Below the pieces are notes generated by a model, which was not told where the DNA came from, did not search any database, and saw nothing but the letters and a program-made list of their open reading frames with translations. The position numbers and the translations under genes are program-made. From NCBI RefSeq assembly GCF_010730355.1, contig NZ_AP022576.1, forward strand, positions 1,426,001 to 1,490,000: 64,000 bases of DNA, read 5' to 3'. Origin of the DNA: Mycobacterium florentinum (GTDB lineage: Bacteria; Actinomycetota; Actinomycetes; Mycobacteriales; Mycobacteriaceae). This document shows, in pieces, positions 1-7,797 of this stretch; within the stretch, counting starts at the first letter, position 1, and the number at the start of each line of letters is the position of its first letter.

Positions 1-1588
1 CCTTCATGACGCCATACATGTGCTGCATGACGGCGATCGTTCGGCCCATCTCGTCGGCCTGCTCGAGCATCGACGCCATGCTGTCGTTCATGAATTTCGC
101 CGTCTGCAGGGTGCTCGAACTGTTCATGGCGATCACGAACGGGATCGAACTGTGCTCGATCGGCGCGCCCAGCGGCCGGGTGATGGTTTGCACCCGACCG
201 ATGCCGCGTTCATGGAAGACGCTCTTGGCGATCCTGTCGATGATCAGCATGTCCGCCGGATCGCGCAGATCGTGGTCGGCCTCGACCATCAGCAATTCCG
301 GATTCATGCGCGCCGGGGTGAAGTGCCGCTCGGCCGCTGTCTGCGCGACGTTGGCCGCGATGTCCGGCGGGGTGAACTTCTTGTCGTTGTAGGTCGGGAC
401 ATAGGTCGTCAGACTGACGAAACCGATCACCGCGATAAAGAACGTCACGACAATGATCGGTACCGGCCACCTCGTCACCATGGTGCCGACTTTGCGCCAA
501 CCCCGTTCCGACACTTGACGTTTCGGATCGAAGAAACCGAACTTGGATGCGACCGCGAGTAACGCGGGAGCCAGCGTCAGGCCCGCCAGCATCGTCACCA
601 CCAAGGCGATGGCGCACGGGATGCCCATCGTCTGGAAGTACGGAAGTTTGGTCGCGGTCAGGCACAGGCAGGCGCCGACGATCGTCAGGCCCGACCCCAG
701 GATGACGTGCACCACGCCGTTGTAGGCGCTGTAGTACGCCTGCTCTTTGTCTTCGCCACGGGATCGGGCTTCGTGATAGCGGCCCAACAGGAAGATGAAA
801 TAGTCGGTTCCCGTGGCGATGGTCAGCATCGTGACCATGCTGACGGCGTACGGGGTCAGACCGATGATGTCCAGATTGCCGGCGGTCGCCACGATGCCTT
901 CCGCGGCATACAGCTCGAAGCGGACCAATATCAACGCCAGGATCGCATTCTTCAGCGACCGGTAGATGATCAGCAGCATCACGAAGATGACGCCGATCGT
1001 GACCAGCGTCATCAGGTCCATGCTGTTGTGCGCGGCGATCAGCGTGTCGGTATTGAGCGCGGTGTTACCGGCCACGTAGGCCTTGACGCCCGGCGGAGGC
1101 GGCACGCTTTTGACGATCTTGCGGACCGCGGCGACCGACGCGTGGGCGGGCGTGGTGCCCTGCGCGCCGTCGAGGAAGACCTGCACGTAGGCGGCCTTGC
1201 CGTCCGGGCTCTGGGAGCCGGCGGCGGTCAGCGGGTCACTCCAGAAATCCTGGAGGAACTGAACGTGCTTGCTGGCCCTGAGCTTCTCGACGATCTTGTT
1301 GTAGAAGACGTGCGCGCTGTCCCCGAGCTTGTCGTCGCCTTCCAACACGACCATCGCCGAGGAGTCGGTGTCGAACTCCTGGAACTTGTGGCCGATGTTC
1401 ATCATGTCTTTGAAGGCGGTCGCGTCCCGCGGAGTCATGGGCACCGAGTGCTTGCCCGCGACCTCGCCCAGCGCCGGCGTGAACAGCGTGGTGCCGAGCG
1501 CGACGAGAATCCAGAACAGGATGATCGGCACCGCCATGACGCGGATCAGGCGGGCGATGCGGGAGCGAGAGCCAGGCTCGTTACTCAT
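1..1588 (-). CDS. mmpL: MmpL family RND lipid/siderophore transporter (5' part, runs off window)
   Basis: About 529 N-terminal residues of a Mycobacterial Membrane Protein Large; the gene continues beyond base 1. The ATG is at 1588-1586 (protein begins MSNEPGSRSR). A first membrane segment (about residues 17-35) is followed by a large periplasmic domain and then a run of membrane helices that includes the family signature around TGTDYFIFLLGRYHEAR. The family uses proton motive force to move lipids or siderophores across the inner membrane. The start overlaps the mmpS stop by 4 nt (ATGA), so the two are translationally coupled. The mmpS-mmpL pairing resembles the MmpL4/MmpL5 group, but the substrate cannot be told from sequence, so no paralogue number is given. 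Confidence 0.93.
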   Translation of the reverse strand, partial: MSNEPGSRSRIARLIRVMAVPIILFWILVALGTTLFTPALGEVAGKHSVPMTPRDATAFKDMMNIGHKFQEFDTDSSAMVVLEGDDKLGDSAHVFYNKIVEKLRASKHVQFLQDFWSDPLTAAGSQSPDGKAAYVQVFLDGAQGTTPAHASVAAVRKIVKSVPPPPGVKAYVAGNTALNTDTLIAAHNSMDLMTLVTIGVIFVMLLIIYRSLKNAILALILVRFELYAAEGIVATAGNLDIIGLTPYAVSMVTMLTIATGTDYFIFLLGRYHEARSRGEDKEQAYYSAYNGVVHVILGSGLTIVGACLCLTATKLPYFQTMGIPCAIALVVTMLAGLTLAPALLAVASKFGFFDPKRQVSERGWRKVGTMVTRWPVPIIVVTFFIAVIGFVSLTTYVPTYNDKKFTPPDIAANVAQTAAERHFTPARMNPELLMVEADHDLRDPADMLIIDRIAKSVFHERGIGRVQTITRPLGAPIEHSSIPFVIAMNSSSTLQTAKFMNDSMASMLEQADEMGRTIAVMQHMYGVMK

Positions 1589-2028
1589 ACGGATTTCACC
1601 AAGCAGTAGATGAACGGTTGGTATTCGTCGAGACTGCGGTCGTCGCGGACTTGGCCGTCGACGATGACCCGGCACCGGATGTGGCGCATGCCGGTGTCGC
1701 CCTGGGCGACGATGTTGGCCGACATCGACGGCAGGGTCGTCACGATGGTGTACGACCACGGCAGCGGGGCGTTTTCGACGAGGTGGGGTTGCCCGTTTTC
1801 ATCGAGGTAGTTGACGCTGACGCTGCCACCGCCCGAGGGGGCCGTGATCTCGTAGGTGATGTGCTTTGGATTGAAGGGCTTCGTCTCGGCATTCACGTCG
1901 CCGTGCGCGACAGCCGTGTTGGCACCGAAGCTGGCGCGAACGCGAAGTACCACATATCCGCCGAGCGCGACGACGACGACAAGGAGTAGCGGTATCCACG
2001 CCCTCTTGAACCATCGATACACCCGCAT
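1585..2028 (-). CDS. mmpS: MmpS family transport accessory protein
   Basis: 147 residues, the usual MmpS length. One N-terminal membrane anchor (about residues 11-28) is followed by a periplasmic beta-sandwich domain with the conserved ITYEITAPSGG and VSVNYLDENG stretches. MmpS proteins work with the neighbouring MmpL in lipid or siderophore export. The ATG at 2028-2026 is preceded by a strong purine-rich ribosome site (AGAGGAGGGG directly upstream). The stop overlaps the mmpL start by 4 nt, defining an mmpS-mmpL operon on the minus strand. Confidence 0.93.
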   Translation of the reverse strand: MRVYRWFKRAWIPLLLVVVVALGGYVVLRVRASFGANTAVAHGDVNAETKPFNPKHITYEITAPSGGGSVSVNYLDENGQPHLVENAPLPWSYTIVTTLPSMSANIVAQGDTGMRHIRCRVIVDGQVRDDRSLDEYQPFIYCLVKSV

Positions 2029-2123
2029 CCCCTCCTCTGACGGCCACCGCCGAGAGCCGCAACATCACACATGAGTTGTCGGCACCCGCGTCGAGGTTGA
2101 CGTGCCGGACCGGACCCGCCGAC

Positions 2124-2181
2124 GGAACTTGAGTTCCATAGTTGGGTAGTTCAGAACTGTACAGCATTGGGGAGCGCTCCC
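2124..2181. promoter_or_regulatory. Cluster of small dyads upstream of mmpS (possible operator region)
   Basis: Three inverted repeats lie 96-153 bp upstream of the mmpS start. The first is GGAACT-TG-AGTTCC at 2124-2137. The second is AGTTC-A-GAACT at 2148-2158, using the same GAACT half-site. The third is a perfect 12-bp palindrome GGGAGCGCTCCC at 2170-2181. Several mmpS/mmpL operons are controlled by MarR- or TetR-type repressors binding such dyads, so an operator is plausible. No regulator gene is visible in the window and no -10/-35 is certain. Confidence 0.4.
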
Positions 2182-2327
2182 GCGAGACAGGTCGGACCGG
2201 GACTGGAAGCGGTGGTGCCGATGCCTGAGCGCCGTCTGGGCGCTTGAATCCCTTGGATGCAGGGATGTTTGGGGGTGATGGCTCGGCCGACGGCCGCGCC
2301 TATCGTGTCGATGCAGGTCAGATTGTG

Positions 2328-2399
2328 TGGTCCCGGCTGGGATCGAACCAGCGACCTTCCGCGTGTGAAGCGGACGCTCTTCCACTGAGCCACGGGACC
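2328..2399 (-). tRNA. tRNA-Val(CAC)
   Basis: On the minus strand the sequence folds as a cloverleaf. The acceptor GGTCCCG pairs with CGGGACC, the T-arm carries TTCGATC, and the anticodon loop TTCACAC gives anticodon CAC (valine, GTG codons). Discriminator A; CCA is not encoded. It is transcribed away from the three plus-strand tRNAs that follow. Confidence 0.95.
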
Positions 2400-2580
2400 G
2401 GCGCCGAGAGGCGAACGACGTCAGAGACTAGCACGAACGGCCGGCTACCAGCACATGACTTATCCGCCCCCCGGGGGTGCGTTATAGCCTGGAGCGACAA
2501 CGCGCCGAGAGATTTGTGTGCGCCCGCTCAGGTGGACTATCGTCGTCCTTCGCACCGGGCGACGATCTCGCTCGTTGCGC

Positions 2581-2653
2581 GCGGATGTAGCGCAGTTGGT
2601 AGCGCATCACCTTGCCAAGGTGAGGGTCGCGGGTTCGAATCCCGTCATCCGCT
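2581..2653 (+). tRNA. tRNA-Gly(GCC)
   Basis: Acceptor GCGGATG pairs with CATCCGC, the T-loop is GGGTTCGAATCCC, and the anticodon arm CACC-TTGCCAA-GGTG gives anticodon GCC. First of a three-tRNA plus-strand cluster (Gly, Cys, Val). Confidence 0.97.
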
Positions 2654-2681
2654 CGAAGGTGCAAGAGGCATCAACCCCAGC

Positions 2682-2752
2682 GGTGGAGTGGCCGAGTGGT
2701 GAGGCAACGGCCTGCAAAGCCGTGCACACGGGTTCGATTCCCGTCTCCACCT
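2682..2752 (+). tRNA. tRNA-Cys(GCA)
   Basis: Acceptor GGTGGAG pairs with CTCCACC, the anticodon loop is CTGCAAA (anticodon GCA), and the discriminator is U as is normal for tRNA-Cys. A CCA tail is encoded at 2753-2755. Confidence 0.97.
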
Positions 2753-2770
2753 CCAAAAAATTTCCTCCCA

Positions 2771-2842
2771 GCGCGATTAGCTCAGCGGGAGAGCGCTTCC
2801 CTGACACGGAAGAGGTCACTGGTTCAATCCCAGTATCGCGCA
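2771..2842 (+). tRNA. tRNA-Val(GAC), integration target of the adjacent element
   Basis: Acceptor GCGCGAT pairs with ATCGCGC, the anticodon loop CTGACAC gives anticodon GAC, and CCA is encoded at 2843-2845. The 3' part of the gene from the T-loop onward is duplicated perfectly at 12789-12816, so this gene is the attachment site. The copy here keeps the tRNA intact. From general knowledge, phiRv2 of M. tuberculosis also sits in a tRNA-Val gene upstream of the Rv2668 region. Confidence 0.97.
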
Positions 2843-2850
2843 CCAGAGTT
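2823..2850 (+). repeat. attL: 28-bp direct repeat overlapping tRNA-Val 3' end
   Basis: This 28-bp stretch starts in the T-loop of tRNA-Val(GAC), runs through the CCA and ends 5 bp past it. It is identical to 12789-12816, and the first flanking base differs on each side (G/C on the left, C/T on the right). It is the left boundary of the integrated element and reconstitutes the tRNA 3' end. Confidence 0.95.
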
Positions 2851-3223
2851 CTTCCAGCTTAAACTTGGTATCTAGCCGAGCTATACGAGCTGCATGCCAA
2901 ATATGTGCCAATAGGGCGCCTGACCGCATCAGTTGTCCCGGATAGCGATGCCTGGCCAGGCTCCACCGGCCAGCTCGCGGATGGCAAAACACGTGACCCG
3001 GCAAATTCAGCAGCCAAGCTGTAACACCCATCCAGTCGCCACGACTTGCTGACGAGCGGATTCGCGACGGAAGCCGCGATGGGACGTATAGCCTCGATAC
3101 TCGATTGACCCCGCCTTCGAGGTAGCTAAGAGGACGACAGGGAGGAGCAACGATGCTGCGGTCGAATGCAAGGAGCGAGGCACCGCTCCCGGAGCGGCGC
3201 CCGCCAGACACCAGCGACGCCGA
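2851..3223. other. Noncoding left end of the element
   Basis: 373 bases between attL and the kinase gene. No open frame has a ribosome site or credible composition; the minus-strand frame that crosses it runs into the tRNA. It presumably holds the promoter of the kinase operon and attL-side integrase sites, but no clear repeat or terminator was seen. Confidence 0.5.
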
Positions 3224-4069
3224 ATGAGTGTGGCGGACGCCGCGCTTATCGCAGAAGCTTGCACTGCCTTGAGTGTGGTGGACAATGGCCCGATCGGAGC
3301 TCTAGGTGGTCAGAAGGCCGTCCGCTTGGTTGACCGATCAGGGCAACAATGCGTGCTGAAGGTCGTCGCGCTCACGGCGACTTCGCCTACAACGCTCACG
3401 AGAGCCGAACGCGAAGTCGAGCTCCTAAAGTCACTGACTAGCCCGCACGTCGTGAAGGTCGTATCCGACCTCGTTGCCCTGGGCAGTCCCGCGCGCGGTG
3501 CAACATGGCTGGAGGAGTTTCTCGACGGCGAGGACCTGAGTCCGCTGCTTACCAGCAAGTGGTCATGGTCTGACGTGGCCCGCCTTGGTTACGAAGTGGC
3601 GCTCGGTTTGGCAGCCGCCCACGCCAACGGCGTCATACACCGGGACCTCAGCCCCAACAACGTGCGACGGCTATCGAGCGGCAGCTACAAGGTTATGGAT
3701 TTTGGCTTCGCCCGCCACACGCTCAGGACCGGCATAACAGGTATCGGACAGCCGGGCACGTACGGCTATCACACCCCGGAGCACATGAACGCTTACTCCG
3801 GAGTTCCTATGCCGTCCTCCGACGTCTTCGGCGTCGGCATCCTGATGTACCAAGCACTGACGGGGAATATCCCCATTCCGTATCACGGTGACGATGCAGA
3901 CTACGCTCGCCGCTTGCAGCGAGCAGAGCTTGTCGCCGACCTTGGGACCGAGCGACCAGATCTAGGTGCTGGCGAGCAAGCGATAGTGCTTCAAATGCTC
4001 CACGCTCAGCCTGCCCGGCGATTCCGCAACGGCCGCAAGCTCGCTGATGCATTGGAGCCGTTCGTATGA
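3224..4069 (+). CDS. Soluble Ser/Thr protein kinase (element cargo)
   Basis: 281 residues made up almost entirely of a eukaryotic-type protein kinase domain. Visible features are the ATP-anchoring Lys46 (VLKVV), likely Glu65, catalytic HRD at 139-141 with Asn146, DFG at 159-161, a TPE in place of APE at 184-186 and Asp200. The glycine-rich loop is reduced (GALGGQ). There is no membrane segment and no sensor domain, unlike chromosomal Pkn proteins. All catalytic residues are present, so it should be active. The stop overlaps the next gene by 4 nt (ATGA), implying a two-gene operon. GC content looks lower than in the core genes, in keeping with transfer. Cytoplasmic kinases in phage-borne cargo can act in abortive infection; that role here is inference. 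Confidence 0.88.
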   Translation: MSVADAALIAEACTALSVVDNGPIGALGGQKAVRLVDRSGQQCVLKVVALTATSPTTLTRAEREVELLKSLTSPHVVKVVSDLVALGSPARGATWLEEFLDGEDLSPLLTSKWSWSDVARLGYEVALGLAAAHANGVIHRDLSPNNVRRLSSGSYKVMDFGFARHTLRTGITGIGQPGTYGYHTPEHMNAYSGVPMPSSDVFGVGILMYQALTGNIPIPYHGDDADYARRLQRAELVADLGTERPDLGAGEQAIVLQMLHAQPARRFRNGRKLADALEPFV

Positions 4070-5223
4070 GCATTTGGATCGAGGACAGTCCACGAAACTT
4101 GGCCGGCTGGATTATTGAGTCCGTAAGCAGCGGCTCCGCAAGTGGCGCCGTAATCACGCCCTGGGCAACGCCATTTCAACAACATGCCGGCGCCGGCAGG
4201 AAGCCGAGCGCGGCAAACCGCATCGCCGAGTTACAAGCTGGCGGTGTCAACGTGATGTTCGATCCCATGACGCACGTCCTGCAGATGAGCGGTGTTGGTG
4301 ACCTTCGCTTCTACGATGAGTACGACCTTTGGGCAGGGGCACGCGGAGACCTGTCTGATCAGGCCCTTATAGAGGGTCACGTGGACAAGGTGTTCGGGAT
4401 ACAAGATTCGCTAAACGTATCTCATTGTGCTCCAACGGTACTCCTGCACTCTGGCTTGGAAATGTTCAGCGTTGTGGCTTTGGACGTGGCCCGAGAAGCG
4501 ATTCGCCGCGATCCACGCGCGGTGCTGACAATTGCGGGTACGCCACCCTTCTGGGCCAGTGGGGCGGCACTGGACGCACATATCGGCGCCCTCGCTTCCT
4601 TGGACCCGTCAGCATGGGTGTTAACGGTTGTCAGAACCGAGACTGAGCTTCCCGTCACGGTCCAAGCCGAGGAGGTACATGGACTTTGTCGGACAACGAG
4701 GGCACTGAGCGCGGATGCGCCTGTACACATCTCGCACGGAGATCTCGCAGGCTTGCCCGCCATAGCTGCCGGCGCGTCAACTTTGGGATCCGGGTGGGAT
4801 CAACGTCAGCGAGTTTGCGCGCACGGCCATTACGGCCCTAGGGATCCGGGATCAGACGGCGGAGGCGGCTGGTACAAACGGCCGACGCTCCGAGGATTGC
4901 TCGGAGTGATCAGGTCGAACGAGGGGATAGTCTTGAACTCGCGTGACCCCGGCCTAGTCGCCCGTCTCGGCGGTCTACCAGTTGACGCGGTTCGCGAGGC
5001 TTTTGACCACCACCTCGCAACACTTTCGGCAGTCGTTGATGGGATCAAAGCCGAGCAAGATTGGGCGACAAAATATCGGCACCTCGCAGCGTTGTATGAC
5101 GCTGCGAGGGCCGATTGGCCCACCGTGCAACGACAGGCCACCACCACTACCAATGGTCGCCATTGGATCGACGGCGTAGCAGGTGGTTTGACGCTTTATG
5201 CGCGGACAGAAGGTTGGGCGTAA
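4066..5223 (+). CDS. Unknown protein coupled to the kinase (element cargo)
   Basis: 385 residues, not recognised. It begins at the ATGA overlap with the kinase, so co-production and a functional link are likely. The middle shows alternating hydrophobic strands and helices with a TPPFWASG stretch near residue 170 and a GLPAIAAGASTLGSGWDQ stretch near residue 230. This reminds me of TIM-barrel phosphate-binding turns, but I cannot name a family. The sequence between about 245 and 270 is rich in Gly, His, Asp and Arg. No signal peptide or membrane segment. It could be the kinase substrate, an effector or a sensor. The gene converges with and overlaps the next one by 28 bp. Confidence 0.8.
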   Translation: MSIWIEDSPRNLAGWIIESVSSGSASGAVITPWATPFQQHAGAGRKPSAANRIAELQAGGVNVMFDPMTHVLQMSGVGDLRFYDEYDLWAGARGDLSDQALIEGHVDKVFGIQDSLNVSHCAPTVLLHSGLEMFSVVALDVAREAIRRDPRAVLTIAGTPPFWASGAALDAHIGALASLDPSAWVLTVVRTETELPVTVQAEEVHGLCRTTRALSADAPVHISHGDLAGLPAIAAGASTLGSGWDQRQRVCAHGHYGPRDPGSDGGGGWYKRPTLRGLLGVIRSNEGIVLNSRDPGLVARLGGLPVDAVREAFDHHLATLSAVVDGIKAEQDWATKYRHLAALYDAARADWPTVQRQATTTTNGRHWIDGVAGGLTLYARTEGWA

Positions 5224-5963
5224 GAACGAGTGGCGGCGAAAAAGTGCTCTGATGCTAAGAATTTGAGTGCACTCGAGCGCTTCGAGATACGCGGCCGGAC
5301 TATCCATTTCCCGGCGACTACCAAGCCCCCCCGGTCGGCGTGAACTGCGGCAGTCACTAGCTCAAGCGGCCCACGACCAAGCGGCCCCAAGACGAGCACG
5401 TAGCTGTCAGCCCAAGTCAAGTAAGCGCGGGCTTGATTCGTTGCGGCGACGCGATCGCGAACTTTTGCTTCGATCGCATACACCCGGCCAGCTGGCTGCA
5501 ACGCTTCGGGACGAATGTATCGACTTTCCCTAACCTGGTGCAGGGCACCACGATCCAGAAGTCCTGGCAAGCGACGAATCACGGTGCTGGTTGGCCAACC
5601 CAGTGAGTGTGCAATGCTATCAACCGTTTTCGGGACCTTTGCCGCAGTAACCGAAATTATGGACGCATCCAGGCTGTTAAGGATGGGTGGGACGTCAAGT
5701 TCGGACCGCAGCTGCAGTGCATCAGCACCGCCAACCATCGCGGTGAAATCGGGGATTCCGATCGGGCCCGTCATTTCTCGGACGACAATGACTCCGCGGT
5801 GAGCCCCGGGTAGTGCGCCGCTTGCGGCAACCGCATCGCTGTGAAGCGCCGCCTCGTGAATCGGTTCGAATCGCCGACCAGGACGTGGAGCACTCGTGTG
5901 CCGAACCGCCGTCAACGCCACTCTTATAACTCTTCCATAACATCGCTCCAACCAAGCCGACAT
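5196..5963 (-). CDS. Winged-helix protein with PD-(D/E)XK-like residues (element cargo)
   Basis: 255 residues on the minus strand, converging on the kinase operon with a 28-bp 3' overlap. Two stretches resemble a restriction-endonuclease-type core: IGIPDF at 68-73 (Asp72) and YAIEAK at 162-167 (Glu165, Lys167). Between them, about 95-150, lies a winged helix-turn-helix-like segment (VDSIAHSLGWPTSTVIRRL). A wHTH set between the acidic residue and the ExK of a nuclease fold is unusual. It could be a DNA-cutting effector, a nuclease-derived regulator, or a plain transcription factor with chance motifs. The start at 5963 is the first ATG; shorter starts are possible because the first 40 residues look basic and disordered. 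Confidence 0.7.
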   Translation of the reverse strand: MSAWLERCYGRVIRVALTAVRHTSAPRPGRRFEPIHEAALHSDAVAASGALPGAHRGVIVVREMTGPIGIPDFTAMVGGADALQLRSELDVPPILNSLDASIISVTAAKVPKTVDSIAHSLGWPTSTVIRRLPGLLDRGALHQVRESRYIRPEALQPAGRVYAIEAKVRDRVAATNQARAYLTWADSYVLVLGPLGRGPLELVTAAVHADRGGLVVAGKWIVRPRISKRSSALKFLASEHFFAATRSYAQPSVRA

Positions 5964-6190
5964 GAACGGTATGTCGCCGCCCTCGGCTCCGCAACATGCC
6001 AGCTCAACGCTTAACGTTGCAGTTCAACGCCGTAACGGGACAGCCACTTACCCGGAGGCCCGACAACTTGCAACCAAGCTGCAATTTTCGGCGCCGCCTG
6101 AAAAATACTCGACTACGGCGCCGAAGTCAGGCATGGGGGTGGGCACAATTTTCGCCTCCGACTTGTGGAAAGTCCGCTCTGGTGCAGGCC

Positions 6191-6754
6191 CTATGTGGCG
6201 TCCAGCCCAGATCGGCCAACGCCGAGCTTTCTTCGCTTCAAGGCGCTGGCGAGCCTTTGCGTCCGCGCGTTCACCGCCCAGTACTGTCCTGATGCGTCCC
6301 GAAAGGCCGCGTAGTAGTCGTAAACCGCTGGGTTGTATTCAAGTTTGGGTAAGTGTTCTACCGTTTGGCCATCAGCGAGGTAAAGCTCACTGCCGTCGTG
6401 GTAATTCAGGAATGTGTGCCCGCCCCGGTATGAGAGTTTGTTGTCGGTCGGCCAGCTGAACGGACCGGAGTTGGTCCAGCCCTTTGTCGCAAGCTTCGCG
6501 ATCTGGCGTTGAGTCTTCGAAGCAATGACGCATCGGTGATCGAAGACGGGTTTGCCGGAGAGGTTTTGAATCTTGATCTTGGGGGGTCCGTGCTCATGCG
6601 GGTGGAGCCATACCAGCACCGAACTGGCCTGGGTTCGCTGGTCGCGCTGACGGTCGAACATGTAATAGGTCGCTGCGGCCAGCACGGATAGTCCGGTCAG
6701 GAGCGCTCCAGTCCAGGCGGCGACGGTTCCCCATTCTGCCGGATCGAACGACAT
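6191..6754 (-). CDS. Hypothetical membrane-anchored protein (element cargo)
   Basis: 187 residues from the ATG at 6754-6752 (MSFDPAEWGT); a start at 6805 is also open but adds an unlikely extension. One N-terminal membrane helix (about residues 8-30) is followed by a basic stop-transfer segment and a soluble domain of about 150 residues rich in aromatic and charged residues. No family recognised. It belongs to the cargo block between the nuclease-like gene and the small secreted protein, and could be a membrane-acting partner, but nothing in the sequence proves that. Confidence 0.65.
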   Translation of the reverse strand: MSFDPAEWGTVAAWTGALLTGLSVLAAATYYMFDRQRDQRTQASSVLVWLHPHEHGPPKIKIQNLSGKPVFDHRCVIASKTQRQIAKLATKGWTNSGPFSWPTDNKLSYRGGHTFLNYHDGSELYLADGQTVEHLPKLEYNPAVYDYYAAFRDASGQYWAVNARTQRLASALKRRKLGVGRSGLDAT

Positions 6755-6922
6755 GGCGGCACCATAACGCCACGGCGCGGTCACCGCTTGGATGCCACGC
6801 TGCACCTCAGAACCTCACCGCCACCGGGATCGGCCCTTCGGTTTTCGCCGATTCGCCTTTCGGGTCCGCTAGCACGATCATTTCCGGGACACCGCGTTAA
6901 TGTCGACGACACAATAGGCGGC

Positions 6923-7150
6923 ATGAACGTCCTGGCCGCCGTCGCGCTTTCCGCAGCATTCTTCGCCCCGACGGCTCCTGCGCCGCCGTTCTCGCCGTCA
7001 AACTGCCAGCCGGTGAGCAACGGCGGCAATTGCTATCAGCCGGGCCAATTCTGCCGTAACAGAGACCACGGCATAACCGGCGCGACCGCTGACGGCCAAA
7101 AGATTGTTTGCACCAACAATGATGGTTGGCGTTGGGAACCCGCCTCCTAA
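6923..7150 (+). CDS. Small secreted four-cysteine protein
   Basis: 75 residues from the ATG at 6923. A signal-peptide-like N terminus (MNVLAAVALSAAFFAPTAPA) is followed by a compact domain with Cys28, Cys37, Cys44 and Cys63, probably two disulfides, and the pattern CQPVSNGGNCYQPGQFC. The family looks like small exported mycobacterial proteins of unknown function. The upstream in-frame ATG at 6788 gives a proline- and arginine-rich leader without a signal and was rejected. Its presence inside the element suggests a lysogenic-conversion type cargo gene. Confidence 0.65.
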   Translation: MNVLAAVALSAAFFAPTAPAPPFSPSNCQPVSNGGNCYQPGQFCRNRDHGITGATADGQKIVCTNNDGWRWEPAS

Positions 7151-7797
7151 TTGGCTGGCACCAGCTGGCACCAACAGTTCAGTTAACCACTATTTATCAG
7201 CTTGGTCCGCGTTCGCTTTCCGACGACGCCGTTGCTGCACCCCCAACATCCGACAATGCCCCGTGACCTAGGGAAATGCGCTGCTGCACCTCGACTTCCG
7301 CAACCTGAAAATCTTCGGTTTTTGTTCGGGGGGGGGATATAGCCAGCTGGTGGGGAGTGTCTGCCGGACCCCTGTTCGCGCGGGACACCCACCCCCCACC
7401 CTGGTCGGTTGACGAGCTCGGTCAAGCACCGCTTCGACCCGACGTGTTACCGGCAGTTGGGTTCATCCGCCTTTGGGTGGTAACCCAGTGGCCGGGGAAA
7501 GCCACGGGTTTGTGGCCCCACCCTGCACCCGACCACTGGGGGCCTTTAGGTTCCGCGCGGGCCAGGGAGCTGCCTTCCCCGGCCCGCGCGGGCCCGCACC
7601 CGGAAACCTCTCGCCCGGTCAAAGTACGAGCGGCCCCACCCAGCGCGGGAGCTTGATTCCGTGAGGGGCAGTGTCCTGGTGGCCGTGTCCGCGTCTGGCC
7701 GCTTCCCGCGTCCACAACCTCTGCCCCCCACGGAAGTGGTCCCGTACGGGCCGGCAGAACCGAGGGCAAATCAGCAGGCCGACCCGTACGGAAGTCC
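7151..7797. other. GC-rich noncoding stretch with strong dyads and a 9-G run
   Basis: 647 bases between the secreted protein and the capsid gene. No frame has credible coding character. It contains nine consecutive G at 7328-7336 and arms such as GCGCGGGCC near 7555-7565 that pair with GGCCCGCGC near 7580-7588. CCCGTACGG also occurs twice (about 7741-7749 and 7783-7791). Strong secondary structure beside the only capsid gene could mark a packaging site (cos/pac) or a structured RNA; this is inference. Confidence 0.45.

Noticed and set aside
2816..3211. 131-codon minus-strand frame at the left end of the element
   Set aside because: Its 3' part runs through tRNA-Val and attL; no ribosome site or protein-like features.
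7328..7336. Nine-G run as a phase-variable switch or frameshift in a gene
   Set aside because: No coding frame is open on either side that would be joined by a slip, so there is no gene to switch.
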